From an uncultured Eubacteriales bacterium (GTDB lineage Bacteria; Bacillota; Clostridia; Oscillospirales; UMGS1783), in NCBI GenBank assembly GCA_905209135.1, contig CAJLRT010000007.1, positions 1 to 14,952 on the forward strand: a DNA stretch of 14,952 nucleotides. Reading direction: 5' to 3'. The position numbers and the translations under genes were made by a program. Below, piece after piece: positions 1 through 7,000 of this stretch; the stretch's first letter is position 1, and every line of letters begins with the position of its first letter. A model generated the notes under the pieces. It saw nothing but the letters and a program-made list of their open reading frames with translations. It did no database searches and was not told the DNA's origin.

Positions 1-734
1 GGCTTTCGCTGAAATACTCCGTCCACCCCGATCTGGCAAAACTGCTGGCGGACGTTTACGGCAGCGCCGATGCCCGGGCGTTTCTCGCCGGCGTGCCCGG
101 CCAGCAGGCGCGCCTGTGCGCGCGGATCAACACCCTGCGCTGCAGCGGCGCCGCCGCCGCAGTCGGCGCAAAGCCGGGCGACACGGTGTTCGACGTGTGC
201 GCCGCGCCCGGGTCCAAATCGTTTACCATGGCCCAGCAAATGCGCGACCGCGGCGCAATATACGCGTTCGACCTGCACCCCCACCGCGTCCGGCTTATTG
301 AAGCGGGCATGCGCCGGCTGGGCATTTCCTGTGTCCATCCCGCCGCGGCCGACGCCACCCGGCCCTATCCGGTCCGCGCGCAGGCCGACGCCGCCCTCGT
401 GGACGCGCCCTGTTCCGGCTATGGGATGATCGCCCGCCGCCCCGAGCTGCGCTACCGGCCGCCGTCTGCGTTTTCAGGGCTGCCCGCCGTCCAGCGCGCC
501 GTGCTGGAGCGGGCCGCGCAGAGCCTGCGCCCCGGCGGGCGGCTGGTGTACAGCACCTGCACCCTCGTCCCCGCCGAAAACCGCGCCGTGACCGACGCGT
601 TTATACGGGATAACCCCGGCTTCTCCTACGCGCCCTGCCCCCGCCTGTCGGGCGCGGACGCGGACGGGCCCGTCACCCTGTTCGAGCCCGGCGTGGAGGG
701 CTTCTATATCGCGGCGATACAGCGGGAGGCGTGA
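1..734 (+). CDS. rsmB: 16S rRNA (cytosine-967-C5)-methyltransferase RsmB, 5'-truncated by window edge
   Basis: This is the C-terminal part of an RsmB/NOP2-family SAM-dependent methyltransferase that makes m5C in 16S rRNA. The frame is open from position 3, so the start lies outside the window; 243 residues are visible. Seen: the pre-catalytic segment ending in RINTLR (123-140), the SAM motif DVCAAPGSKS (CAAPG at 198-212), the DAPCSG motif with one conserved Cys, and YSTCT with the second Cys used by m5C methylases. The C-terminal GFYIAAIQR resembles the usual GFFIA ending. Oddity: only 19 codons separate RINTLR from CAAPG, whereas family members normally have about 70 residues there, including a VQDxAS motif that is absent. 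This looks like an in-frame internal loss. It overlaps the rlmN ribosome binding site and is the first visible gene of the operon. Confidence 0.9.
   Translation, partial: LSLKYSVHPDLAKLLADVYGSADARAFLAGVPGQQARLCARINTLRCSGAAAAVGAKPGDTVFDVCAAPGSKSFTMAQQMRDRGAIYAFDLHPHRVRLIEAGMRRLGISCVHPAAADATRPYPVRAQADAALVDAPCSGYGMIARRPELRYRPPSAFSGLPAVQRAVLERAAQSLRPGGRLVYSTCTLVPAENRAVTDAFIRDNPGFSYAPCPRLSGADADGPVTLFEPGVEGFYIAAIQREA
724..729 (+). promoter_or_regulatory. Ribosome binding site deciding the rlmN start
   Basis: GGGAGG lies inside the last codons of rsmB. It is 7 nt from the ATG at 737 but only 1 nt from the GTG at 731, so the ATG at 737 is the better start for rlmN. Confidence 0.75.
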
Positions 735-736
735 GC

Positions 737-1780
737 ATGGATACAAAGCTGGATTTAAAATCTCTCTCCTATGCGCAGGTGTGCGCCCTTGCGGAAGAGC
801 TGGGCTTCCCCGCCTTCCGCGCCAGGCAGATTTTTGCGTGGTGCGGGCGCGGCGTCACCGATTTTTCCGGGATGACCGACCTCAACAAGGCCGACCGCGC
901 CGCATTACAGGAAAAAACGTACCTTTCCCCCTGTAAAATTGCGGATAAATTCGTCTCAAAGCTTGACGGGACGGCGAAGTATTTGATAGAATTACAAAAT
1001 GGGTATACCGTAGAAGCGGTGGTCATGCGCTACCGGTTCGGGCTGTCCGCCTGTCTGTCCACCCAGGCCGGGTGCAGGATGGGCTGCGCCTTCTGCGCCT
1101 CTACGTTAAACGGGCTCGGCCGCAACCTCAGCGCCGGCGAAATTCTCGACCAGTACCTGCTCCTGTCCAGAGACCAGGGCGAGCGGATCGGCTCCGTCGT
1201 GCTCATGGGCATGGGCGAGCCGCTGGACAACTACGACAATGTCGTGCGCTTTCTCGAAAACATAGCGCACCCCGCGGGCGCAGGCCTTTCGCACCGGCAC
1301 ATCACCCTGTCCACCTGCGGCCTTGCCGACCGGATCCGCGACCTTGCGCGGCTGCGGCTGCAGATCACGCTGGCCGTTTCCCTGCACGCGCCGAACGACG
1401 CGCTCCGGCGGACGCTTATGCCCGTCGCCCGGCGATGGAGTCTGGACGAACTGATGGACGCCTGCGTCTGCTACGAGCGGGCGACGGGGCGGCGCATCTC
1501 GTTCGAATACTCCGTCATCCGCGGCGTCAACGACGCGCCCGCCTGCGCAAGGGAGCTTGCGGCGCTGCTGCGCCCGATGAAGAACTGCCATATCAATCTG
1601 ATCGCCGTCAACCCCGTCCGGGGCAGGGATTTTGCCCGGCCCGGCGAGAGCGGCGTCCGCGCCTTTGCGGATATACTGCAAAAACACGGCTATACTGTGA
1701 CAGTCCGCCGCTCTGTCGGCGGAGATATAAGCGGCTCCTGCGGCCAGTTGCGGCTGGGGCGGGAGAAGAAAGGGGAATAA
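737..1780 (+). CDS. rlmN: Dual-specificity RNA methyltransferase RlmN (radical SAM)
   Basis: This cytosolic radical-SAM enzyme makes m2A2503 in 23S rRNA and m2A37 in some tRNAs. The 347-residue length is normal for the family. The cluster motif CxxxCxxC is at C113, C117 and C120 (CRMGCAFC). The family Cys at 106 starts CLSTQAGC, and the C-terminal catalytic Cys is in SGSCGQL (about C335). The SAM-binding GMGEPLDNYDNV motif follows the cluster. The ATG at 737 is chosen over the GTG at 731 because of the spacing to GGGAGG. The start lies 2 nt after the rsmB stop, so translation is probably coupled. Codons around 900-1020 are visibly more AT-rich than the rest of the gene. The next gene starts 7 nt after its stop. 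RlmN rather than Cfr is supported by the housekeeping operon context. Confidence 0.95.
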   Translation: MDTKLDLKSLSYAQVCALAEELGFPAFRARQIFAWCGRGVTDFSGMTDLNKADRAALQEKTYLSPCKIADKFVSKLDGTAKYLIELQNGYTVEAVVMRYRFGLSACLSTQAGCRMGCAFCASTLNGLGRNLSAGEILDQYLLLSRDQGERIGSVVLMGMGEPLDNYDNVVRFLENIAHPAGAGLSHRHITLSTCGLADRIRDLARLRLQITLAVSLHAPNDALRRTLMPVARRWSLDELMDACVCYERATGRRISFEYSVIRGVNDAPACARELAALLRPMKNCHINLIAVNPVRGRDFARPGESGVRAFADILQKHGYTVTVRRSVGGDISGSCGQLRLGREKKGE

Positions 1781-1787
1781 ACAGGTT

Positions 1788-2516
1788 ATGCAGATAACCG
1801 GTTTGACTGACAAGGGGTTGGTTCGCTCCGAAAACCAGGACACCTTTGTCTATGGCTATACGGCAAACGACACCCTGTACGCCGGCGTGTTCGACGGCAT
1901 GGGCGGCGCGAAGGCCGGCAAGTTCGCGAGCAACATGGCCGCGAGCATGTTTGAGCAGGCCATCCGCACCGCCGACCCGGACCGGCTCGCCGCAAGGCCG
2001 GGCCGCCTCGTCGCGTCCTCGATCGAGCAGATCAACCGGCGCATGTACGAATACAGCGCCGGCCAGCGCGAATTCGCGGGCATGGGCACGACCTGTGTGG
2101 CAGCCATCCTCAGCGGCGGCGTGGGCGTCGTCGCCAACGTGGGCGACAGCCGCGCCTATCTCATCGACGGCCAGCAGTGCCGTCAGGTCACACGCGACCA
2201 CTCTGTGGTGCAGGAGCTGGTGGAGATGGGCGAAATCGACGAGGACCAGGCAAAAAAACACCCCCAGCGCAACGTGATCACCCGTTCCCTCGGCCCGGAC
2301 GACCATACGGAAATCGACCTGTTCGAGGTGGACGTGCGCAAAAAACACCTGCTTCTCTGCTCGGACGGCCTGCACGGCTATTTCAGCGCCGAGGAGCTGT
2401 TTGCATATATTTCCACAGGCCGCAGCGACGAGGAAACCTGCCGGCTGCTGGTACAGGAGGCCTGCGCCCGGGGCGGGCGGGACAATATAACCATTATTTT
2501 GATCCATTGCGCTTGA
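1788..2516 (+). CDS. prpC: PP2C-family Ser/Thr protein phosphatase (PrpC/Stp type)
   Basis: This is a metal-dependent protein phosphatase expected to reverse phosphorylation by the kinase encoded just downstream. All PP2C motifs are visible in its 242 residues. The N-terminal RSENQD carries metal Asp D18. FDGMGG carries D36 and G37. GMGTT and VGDSRAYL form the core, and TRDHS and TRSLG follow. CSDGL carries D193 and GRDN carries D232, both expected metal ligands. There is no signal peptide or membrane segment, so the protein is a cytosolic single domain of usual bacterial size. The start is supported by AAAGGGG about 12 nt upstream. It begins 7 nt after rlmN and ends 19 nt before the kinase gene. 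This phosphatase-kinase pair is a standard Firmicutes module acting on cell wall, division and translation substrates. Confidence 0.95.
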   Translation: MQITGLTDKGLVRSENQDTFVYGYTANDTLYAGVFDGMGGAKAGKFASNMAASMFEQAIRTADPDRLAARPGRLVASSIEQINRRMYEYSAGQREFAGMGTTCVAAILSGGVGVVANVGDSRAYLIDGQQCRQVTRDHSVVQELVEMGEIDEDQAKKHPQRNVITRSLGPDDHTEIDLFEVDVRKKHLLLCSDGLHGYFSAEELFAYISTGRSDEETCRLLVQEACARGGRDNITIILIHCA

Positions 2517-2535
2517 GTGAAGGAGTGGAATTCAA

Positions 2536-4293
2536 ATGGATAGATACACCGGCACCATTCTGAAAGACCGGTACGTGCTGGAGGATATGATCGGCAGCGG
2601 CGGCATGGCCGTCGTGTACCGCGCGACCGACCGCGTGACCGGCAACGACGTCGCGGTCAAAATCCTGAAGGACGAATTTGTGGCGGACGAACAGTTCCGG
2701 CGGCGTTTCCTCAACGAATCGCGCGCCATCTCCATGCTGCGCCACCGCAATATCGTGAGCGTAATCGACTTTGAGTTCGAGGGCAACCTGCAGTACATCG
2801 TCATGGAGTACATAGACGGCATCACCCTCAAGGACTTTATCCGCACCCAGAAAGCCATCCCCTATACCATCGCGGTCAAGATCACGATGCAGATTCTCAG
2901 CGCCCTGCAGCATGCGCATGAGCGCGGCATCATCCACCGCGACATCAAGCCGCAGAACATCATGATCCTCAGCGACGGCACCATCAAGGTCATGGACTTC
3001 GGCATCGCCCGCATCTCCAAGTTTGAAACCGTCACCATGACCGACAAGGCCATCGGCACGGTCTACTATATCAGCCCCGAGCAGGCGCGCGGCGAGCACA
3101 CCGACGAGAAGTCGGACATCTACTCCGTGGGCGTCATGCTCTATGAAATGCTCACGGGCGCCCTGCCCTTTGACGGCGACACCCCCGTCAGCGTCGCCAT
3201 CAAGCAGATCCAGTCCACGCCCAAGGAACCCCGCCAGATCAACAAGATGATCCCGGTCGGCCTTGAGCAGATCGTGCGCCGCGCCATGATGAAAACGCCC
3301 GAAAAGCGCTATGCGAGCGCCATCGACATGATAAACGACCTCAAGCTCGTGCTGGCCGATCCCGCGATCGTGTTCCATTTCGACCTTGTCGAGGAACTCC
3401 CGCAGGACCAGGACGTGCTGAGCCTGACCGACCCGGACAAGGGGGACGGCAAATTCTGGACCAAGGGCAATATTATCGCCATAGCCGGCGGCGTGCTCGC
3501 CGCGCTGCTCGTCATCGGGCTTGTCATCTGTTTTTTGGCCAGCGGCGGCGAAAAGACGCCCGACCAGATCGAAGTGCCCCGCTTTATCGAGCAGTTGTAC
3601 GAAACCGTAGCCGCCGACCCGGAAATCGCGGAGAATTTCAGCATCACCAAGCAGGAAGAGGCGAACGCGGACGTAGAGGCCGGCGTCATCTTTGAACAGT
3701 CTCTCGAAGCTGGCACCATGGTCGATCCGGGCACGGAAATCGTGCTGACCGTCTCTACCGGCGCGGACACTGTGCCCATCCCGAATATCGTGGGCGCGGA
3801 ATACAACGAATCCCTGATCGAAATGCTCGAACGCCTGGAAATCAAGCACGAGAAGATCGACCGCAAGTCCGACACGGTCGACGCGGGCATCATCATCGAA
3901 TGCTCTCCCGCGCCGGGCGAAGAGATGCCGGCGGACGACACGCTGTTTATCTATGTGAGCTCGGGCAAGGATGTGAAAATGGTGTCCATCCCCCGCCTGA
4001 TCGACATGACCGAGGGCGAAGCCGAATATGAACTGACCCGCCTGGGCCTGAAGATGTACAGCGACACGGCCTATGACGCGACCGTGCCCAAGGGCCGGAT
4101 TATCTCGCAGCAGCCCTCGCCCCTCGTCGAGGTTGAGGAAGGGTACTCGGTGTACGTCGTCGTCTCGCTCGGGCCGGAGCCGACCTCTTCTTCGTCGCAG
4201 TCCGAATCCCAGACCGAGCCGCCGACCCCGCCGCCGTCGCAGTCCGAATCCCAGAGCGAACCGGAGCCGGAACAGCCGGACCCCGAGGGATAA
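2536..4293 (+). CDS. prkC: PrkC/Stk-type membrane Ser/Thr kinase with three PASTA domains
   Basis: This is a 585-residue Hanks-type kinase. The cytosolic N-terminal catalytic domain (about 10-280) has the glycine loop IGSGGMAVVY, ATP-binding K42, HRDIKPQN with catalytic D136, DFG with D154, and an activation loop containing TVTMTD before GTVYYISPEQ. A single transmembrane helix spans about 313-336. Three extracellular PASTA repeats follow (about 349-413, 414-482 and 483-546); in this family they bind muropeptides or lipid II. The protein ends in a Ser/Pro/Glu-rich tail of about 39 residues containing a duplicated 14-residue unit. The start ATG has AAGGAG 11 nt upstream. It pairs with the preceding PP2C gene; kinase-phosphatase partnership and sensing of wall precursors are family knowledge. 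The stop is 6 nt before the likely rsgA start. Confidence 0.96.
   Translation: MDRYTGTILKDRYVLEDMIGSGGMAVVYRATDRVTGNDVAVKILKDEFVADEQFRRRFLNESRAISMLRHRNIVSVIDFEFEGNLQYIVMEYIDGITLKDFIRTQKAIPYTIAVKITMQILSALQHAHERGIIHRDIKPQNIMILSDGTIKVMDFGIARISKFETVTMTDKAIGTVYYISPEQARGEHTDEKSDIYSVGVMLYEMLTGALPFDGDTPVSVAIKQIQSTPKEPRQINKMIPVGLEQIVRRAMMKTPEKRYASAIDMINDLKLVLADPAIVFHFDLVEELPQDQDVLSLTDPDKGDGKFWTKGNIIAIAGGVLAALLVIGLVICFLASGGEKTPDQIEVPRFIEQLYETVAADPEIAENFSITKQEEANADVEAGVIFEQSLEAGTMVDPGTEIVLTVSTGADTVPIPNIVGAEYNESLIEMLERLEIKHEKIDRKSDTVDAGIIIECSPAPGEEMPADDTLFIYVSSGKDVKMVSIPRLIDMTEGEAEYELTRLGLKMYSDTAYDATVPKGRIISQQPSPLVEVEEGYSVYVVVSLGPEPTSSSSQSESQTEPPTPPPSQSESQSEPEPEQPDPEG
4193..4255 (+). repeat. 42-bp-period tandem duplication in the prkC tail
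   Basis: An identical 21-bp block occurs at 4193-4213 and 4235-4255, with a 42-bp period (14 codons). It gives two SSQSESQ-like units in the extracellular low-complexity tail of the kinase. In-frame repeats like this change length easily and probably act as a flexible spacer. Confidence 0.8.
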
Positions 4294-4299
4294 CGCGGG

Positions 4300-5316
4300 A
4301 TGTGCAGCAACGCTGACAGCGCATATGCAACTGGCAGGTCCGCCGCTTCCGCGTCCCCCTGCCGCAACTGCCCGGCGCAGCCGGAGCACGTGCCCGTCAG
4401 GGCTCAAACAGCGGAGAAATCAGGCGAAACAGCCGCGCACAGCCTTTGCGGGCTGGTGACGCGCAGCATGGGCGGGTTCTATAACGTGCGCACGGCGGCG
4501 GGCACCTACGCCTGCAAGCCGCGCGGCATCTTCCGCAAGGAAAAGACAATCCTGCTCGTCGGCGACCGGGTGCGCATCGAACCGCTGCCCGACGGCGCCG
4601 GTGTGATTACAGAACTCATGGCGCGCAAAAATTGTTTTGCGCGCCCTCCTATTTCCAACCTGGATAAACTGTTTATCGTCCTCTCCACCACAAAGCCGGA
4701 GCCCGACCTGTTCTTCGCCGACAAGCTCACCGTCGTGTGCGCCGCGAGCGGGGTCGAACCCGTCGTTGTCGTGAACAAAAGCGATCTGCGCGCGCCGGAC
4801 AGCGTCGCCGCCGCATACGAAAAAGCGGGGTACGCCGTCGTGGCGGCCAGCGCGAAAACGGGGATGGGACTGGAAGAGATCCTGCGCCTTGCGCGCGGCG
4901 CGGTCAGCGCTTTCGCAGGCTTTTCCGGCGCGGGCAAGTCCAGTCTGCTCTCCCGGCTTCTGCCCGAGCGGCTGGAGACGGGCGCGGTCAGTGAAAAGCT
5001 GGGGCGCGGCCGGCACACTACCCGGCACACCGAGCTGTTTTCCGTTGCGCCGGATTCCTATATCGCAGACACCGCCGGGTTCTCGTCGCTTGACATGCTG
5101 CGCAATCTCTCCCTGAAAAAGGAGGAGCTGCAAAACGCGTTCCCGGAGTTTAAGCCCTATCTCGGCCAGTGCCGCTGGAACGCCTGCACGCACCGGGAAA
5201 AGGAACGGGACTGCGCCGTCCGCGCCGCCGTGGCGGACGGGACGATCGCCCCCTCCCGCTACGAGAGCTACTGCGCCCTGCACGAGCAGCTCGGTGCGCG
5301 CCCCGACTGGGCATAG
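4300..5316 (+). CDS. rsgA: Ribosome small-subunit assembly GTPase RsgA (YjeQ/YloQ)
   Basis: This circularly permuted GTPase acts in late 30S maturation. The N-terminal OB-like segment starts near GLVTRSMGGFYNV. GTPase motifs come in permuted order: G4 NKSD (N159-D162), G5 SAKTG, G1 GFSGAGKSS (G207-S215), the RHTT switch, and G3 DTAGF (D257-F261). The C-terminal zinc site is C291, C296, H298 and C305, matching the family CX4CXHX6C pattern. Counted from 4300 the protein has 338 residues, about 45-50 more than usual, because of an Ala/Ser-rich, Cys-containing leader. GAGGG about 10 nt upstream supports the ATG at 4300. The GTG at 4456 is the likeliest alternative but has no visible binding site. 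The gene follows prkC by 6 nt and ends the operon, with a terminator about 150 bp downstream. Confidence 0.93.
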   Translation: MCSNADSAYATGRSAASASPCRNCPAQPEHVPVRAQTAEKSGETAAHSLCGLVTRSMGGFYNVRTAAGTYACKPRGIFRKEKTILLVGDRVRIEPLPDGAGVITELMARKNCFARPPISNLDKLFIVLSTTKPEPDLFFADKLTVVCAASGVEPVVVVNKSDLRAPDSVAAAYEKAGYAVVAASAKTGMGLEEILRLARGAVSAFAGFSGAGKSSLLSRLLPERLETGAVSEKLGRGRHTTRHTELFSVAPDSYIADTAGFSSLDMLRNLSLKKEELQNAFPEFKPYLGQCRWNACTHREKERDCAVRAAVADGTIAPSRYESYCALHEQLGARPDWA

Positions 5317-5377
5317 CGCCGCAACGCGCCTTGCCGGGACCCGGCCGCGGCACAGCCGCACCCGCCGGGCAGAGGTC

Positions 5378-5562
5378 CCCGCCGCAAAAAGCCCGCGCAG
5401 TCGCCGCGAGAACCAAAGCCCAAGGCACGGCTCAGAACCCGCGCCCTCTTTTTTAGTGCATTTCATCGCGCCTGACGGCGCGTTATTTTTTTGCCGCAGG
5501 GAAAAAAAGCCGCCAGGTGCCAATGCGTGCGCCCGCCCAGAGTGAGCCGCAATGCCCGCCGC
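5378..5562 (+). repeat. Direct repeat copy A (~185 bp, terminator-bearing)
   Basis: This matches 6193-6376 almost base for base. It differs by a handful of substitutions, mostly around 5413-5440, and by one base in an A-run. The repeat contains an AT tract, an intrinsic terminator hairpin and GC-rich flanks. No consistent reading frame survives between the copies, because the A-run indel shifts the minus-strand frame, so it is probably not coding. It may be a genome-wide intergenic repeat family, but only two clear copies can be seen here. Confidence 0.9.
5467..5492 (+). terminator. Intrinsic terminator of the rsmB-rsgA operon (in repeat copy A)
   Basis: The stem CGCGCC-TGAC-GGCGCG (6 bp, 4-nt loop) is followed directly by TTATTTTTTT. 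It lies about 150 bp after the rsgA stop, on the same strand, with no gene between. Confidence 0.85.
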
Positions 5563-5650
5563 CTTTCTCACATATATGAAATATAAAAAGATTCAACAGC
5601 AGTTTTTTCCGGTCAAATCACAGACATGGCAAAATCAATGCAGGTTAAGC

Positions 5651-5656
5651 GGGGAG
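5651..5656 (+). promoter_or_regulatory. Ribosome binding site of the orphan gene
   Basis: GGGGAG stands 8 nt before the ATG at 5665. It favours that start over the in-frame ATGs at 5626 and 5638, which lack a good site. Confidence 0.55.
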
Positions 5657-5664
5657 ATGGCACA

Positions 5665-6077
5665 ATGCTTACCAAACCTTGCGCCGGCTGGAGTTATTTT
5701 CAGCTTGATGGCACTTCCATGTACGGGTTGAGTTATCTGGATGATATTGTGTTTGAATGGGTCGATCAGGCGATACACGGGCTGAAAACCATGCTGCCGT
5801 TTTGTGTGGATGGCCAGTTAGAGCCGGATCGTTTTTTATGTATCTAAGTTACTGGAACTGCCATATCATCCGCGAAGACGAGGGCCGCGGTCCGTTGGAG
5901 AAAGAAGATGTAATGCACGAATTCTCTCATACAAGCATGCTGCAATTTTGTGAATATCTTTACCATGATATCCTGCGGGACATGGATGAATGGATATCCT
6001 TTATTAGTTATTTTGATATTGACTGTGAGTGGAGAAAGAAAATACTCACAAAGAAGCTTATTTGCCTGAAAAAGTGA
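5665..6077 (+). pseudogene. Orphan hypothetical gene split by a frameshift in a T-run
   Basis: I do not recognise a family. The first part (from MLTKPCAGWSYFQLDG) runs in frame to a stop at 5845-5847. The second part continues in another frame from about 5835 (MYLSYWNCHIIRED) to a stop at 6075-6077. The frames meet at a run of six T (5832-5837); one extra T would give one continuous protein of about 137 residues. Codon use is clearly AT-richer than in all neighbours, which suggests horizontal origin. The product would be acidic to neutral and rich in Trp, Tyr and Phe, with no signal peptide or obvious membrane span. The size and the orphan setting recall small immunity-type proteins, but that is a guess. 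It is bracketed by the two ~185-bp repeats. Slippage, a sequencing error or true decay could each explain the break. Confidence 0.6.
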
Positions 6078-6192
6078 ATTGAAAAAAGAAGAGGACATTT
6101 TGACGATACCCGCCGTTTCATTTAAAGCGTGCCTTCACATCTGTCCGGGAGATGCGCTAAGCCCAAAATCGGGGTTGCGCGCCGTAAGCGGG

Positions 6193-6376
6193 CCCGCCGC
6201 AAAAAGCCCGCGCAGTCGCCGCGAGAACCAGAGACCAATGCGCGGCTCAGAACACGCGCCCTCTTTTTTAGTGCATTTCATCGCGCCTGACGGCGCGTTA
6301 TTTTTTTGCCGCAGGGAAAAAAGCCGCCAGGTGCCAATGCGTACGCCCGCCCAGAGTGAGCTGCAATGCCCGCCGC
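6193..6376 (+). repeat. Direct repeat copy B (~184 bp, terminator-bearing)
   Basis: Second copy of the repeat at 5378-5562, in the same orientation and about 815 bp away. It is one base shorter in the A-run. It directly follows the orphan gene region; 6078-6192 between them shows no gene. Confidence 0.9.
6282..6307 (+). terminator. Intrinsic terminator in repeat copy B
   Basis: It has the same CGCGCC-TGAC-GGCGCG hairpin and T-rich tail as copy A, about 205 bp after the orphan gene's stop. It would end plus-strand transcription before the arg operon's 3' end. Confidence 0.8.
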
Positions 6377-6401
6377 GCGGACCCGCGGTGCGCCCATGCC
6401 C

Positions 6402-6601
6402 CCGCGCCTGCTGCAAAAAGGCCCGCTGTATACCCGTGCCCGCGCCTGCTGCAAAAAATCCATTGTGCGCCCGCGCCCGTGCCCTCGCCTGCCTCATAAA
6501 ATCCGCAGTGCGCACGCGTACCCGCGCCCTTGCCCGCGCCCTTGCACCGCGCCCGCGCCTGTGCCCAGCGTCTGCCGCAAAAAATCCATTGTGCGCCCGC
6601 G
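6402..6601. repeat. Degenerate GC-rich repeat array (~40-bp units)
   Basis: Imperfect units of C-rich sequence each carry a GCAAAAA-type core, at about 6413, 6451, 6494 (degenerate, TCATAAAA) and 6577; the spacing is about 38, 43 and 83 bp. A 25-bp block is identical at 6451-6475 and 6577-6601. The plus strand is strikingly pyrimidine-rich and the minus strand G-rich. The same compositional style continues, without clear units, to about 6840. Long open frames here run in several frames on both strands, as expected from stop-poor GC-rich DNA. I see no supported gene from 6078 to 7000. Confidence 0.65.
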
Positions 6602-6850
6602 TGCCCGTGTCCTTGCCCTGTTCCTCCGCGCCCGCGCCCTTGCGTTCCTGCCGCGCTGCCAGCGCAGCACACACCGCACAAAAACAGCGCGCCCCCTGCA
6701 CCGCGCCCGTCCCTGCAGCTTCGGCAAGTCTCCGCACCCCGCGCACGGCTGTTCTGCGCAGTGCCCGGCTTTGCCCGTAACCCTGCGTATCCTGCGCCGC
6801 ATGCCTTGCCCCTCCCGCACAGCGCGCCGCAGGTTTTTTGCGCCGCATAC

Positions 6851-6980
6851 AAAAAGGCCCCGCCGAAACGGCCGTTGAGATAAGAAAACACTTTGTAAGC
6901 GCGCATGGTCTGCGCCGGCAGGCGGCTGTTGGCCGCCTCTACACGGTTTCTTAAAGCAACGCCCGGAAACGGCGGGGCCT
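6851..6980 (-). terminator. Branched inverted-repeat element, likely 3' terminator of the arg operon
   Basis: An 11-bp perfect inverted repeat, AGGCCCCGCCG at 6855-6865 and its complement at 6970-6980, encloses further pairing. There is a 5-bp stem (6873-6877/6957-6961), an 8-bp stem with one bulge (6881-6889/6946-6953), and two hairpins. One hairpin is at 6901-6915 (GCGCA stem) and the other at 6920-6938 (AGGCGGC stem, 5-nt loop). On the minus strand the closing arm is followed by a short T-run (6851-6855). It begins 20 bp past the argD stop, so it can terminate the operon. It is far more elaborate than a usual terminator, and a small inverted-repeat mobile element or structured RNA is possible. 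Confidence 0.55.
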
Positions 6981-7000
6981 CTCTATCATATATGCGGAGC

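Noticed and set aside
2494..4407. 637-residue open frame on the minus strand
   Set aside because: It is antisense to prkC, whose kinase, membrane and PASTA signals are unmistakable. The translation is low-complexity His/Asp/Gly-rich, as expected from a shadow frame in GC-rich DNA.
4420..5571. 383-residue minus-strand open frame over rsgA and repeat copy A
   Set aside because: It is a shadow of rsgA running into the repeat. The part inside the repeat changes frame between copies A and B, so it is not under coding constraint.
5576..5710. Small plus-strand frame starting MKYKKIQQQFFPVK
   Set aside because: It has no ribosome binding site and overlaps the start of the better-supported orphan gene in another frame. 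It could be a fragment of an acquired gene but cannot be supported.
6402..6601. CRISPR-like array
   Set aside because: Unit lengths are irregular, the units are degenerate, and the intervals between cores are themselves related rather than unique spacers. No cas genes are present.
6079..6906. Several 100-237-residue open frames on both strands of the GC-rich tract
   Set aside because: Overlapping open frames in several phases, rich in Arg, Ala, Pro and Gly, are typical of stop-poor GC-rich sequence. There are no ribosome sites, and no frame is consistently kept between repeat units.
5317..7000. Insertion sequence or prophage remnant
   Set aside because: No transposase, integrase or phage gene can be read in any frame. 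Only repeats and one orphan gene are supported.
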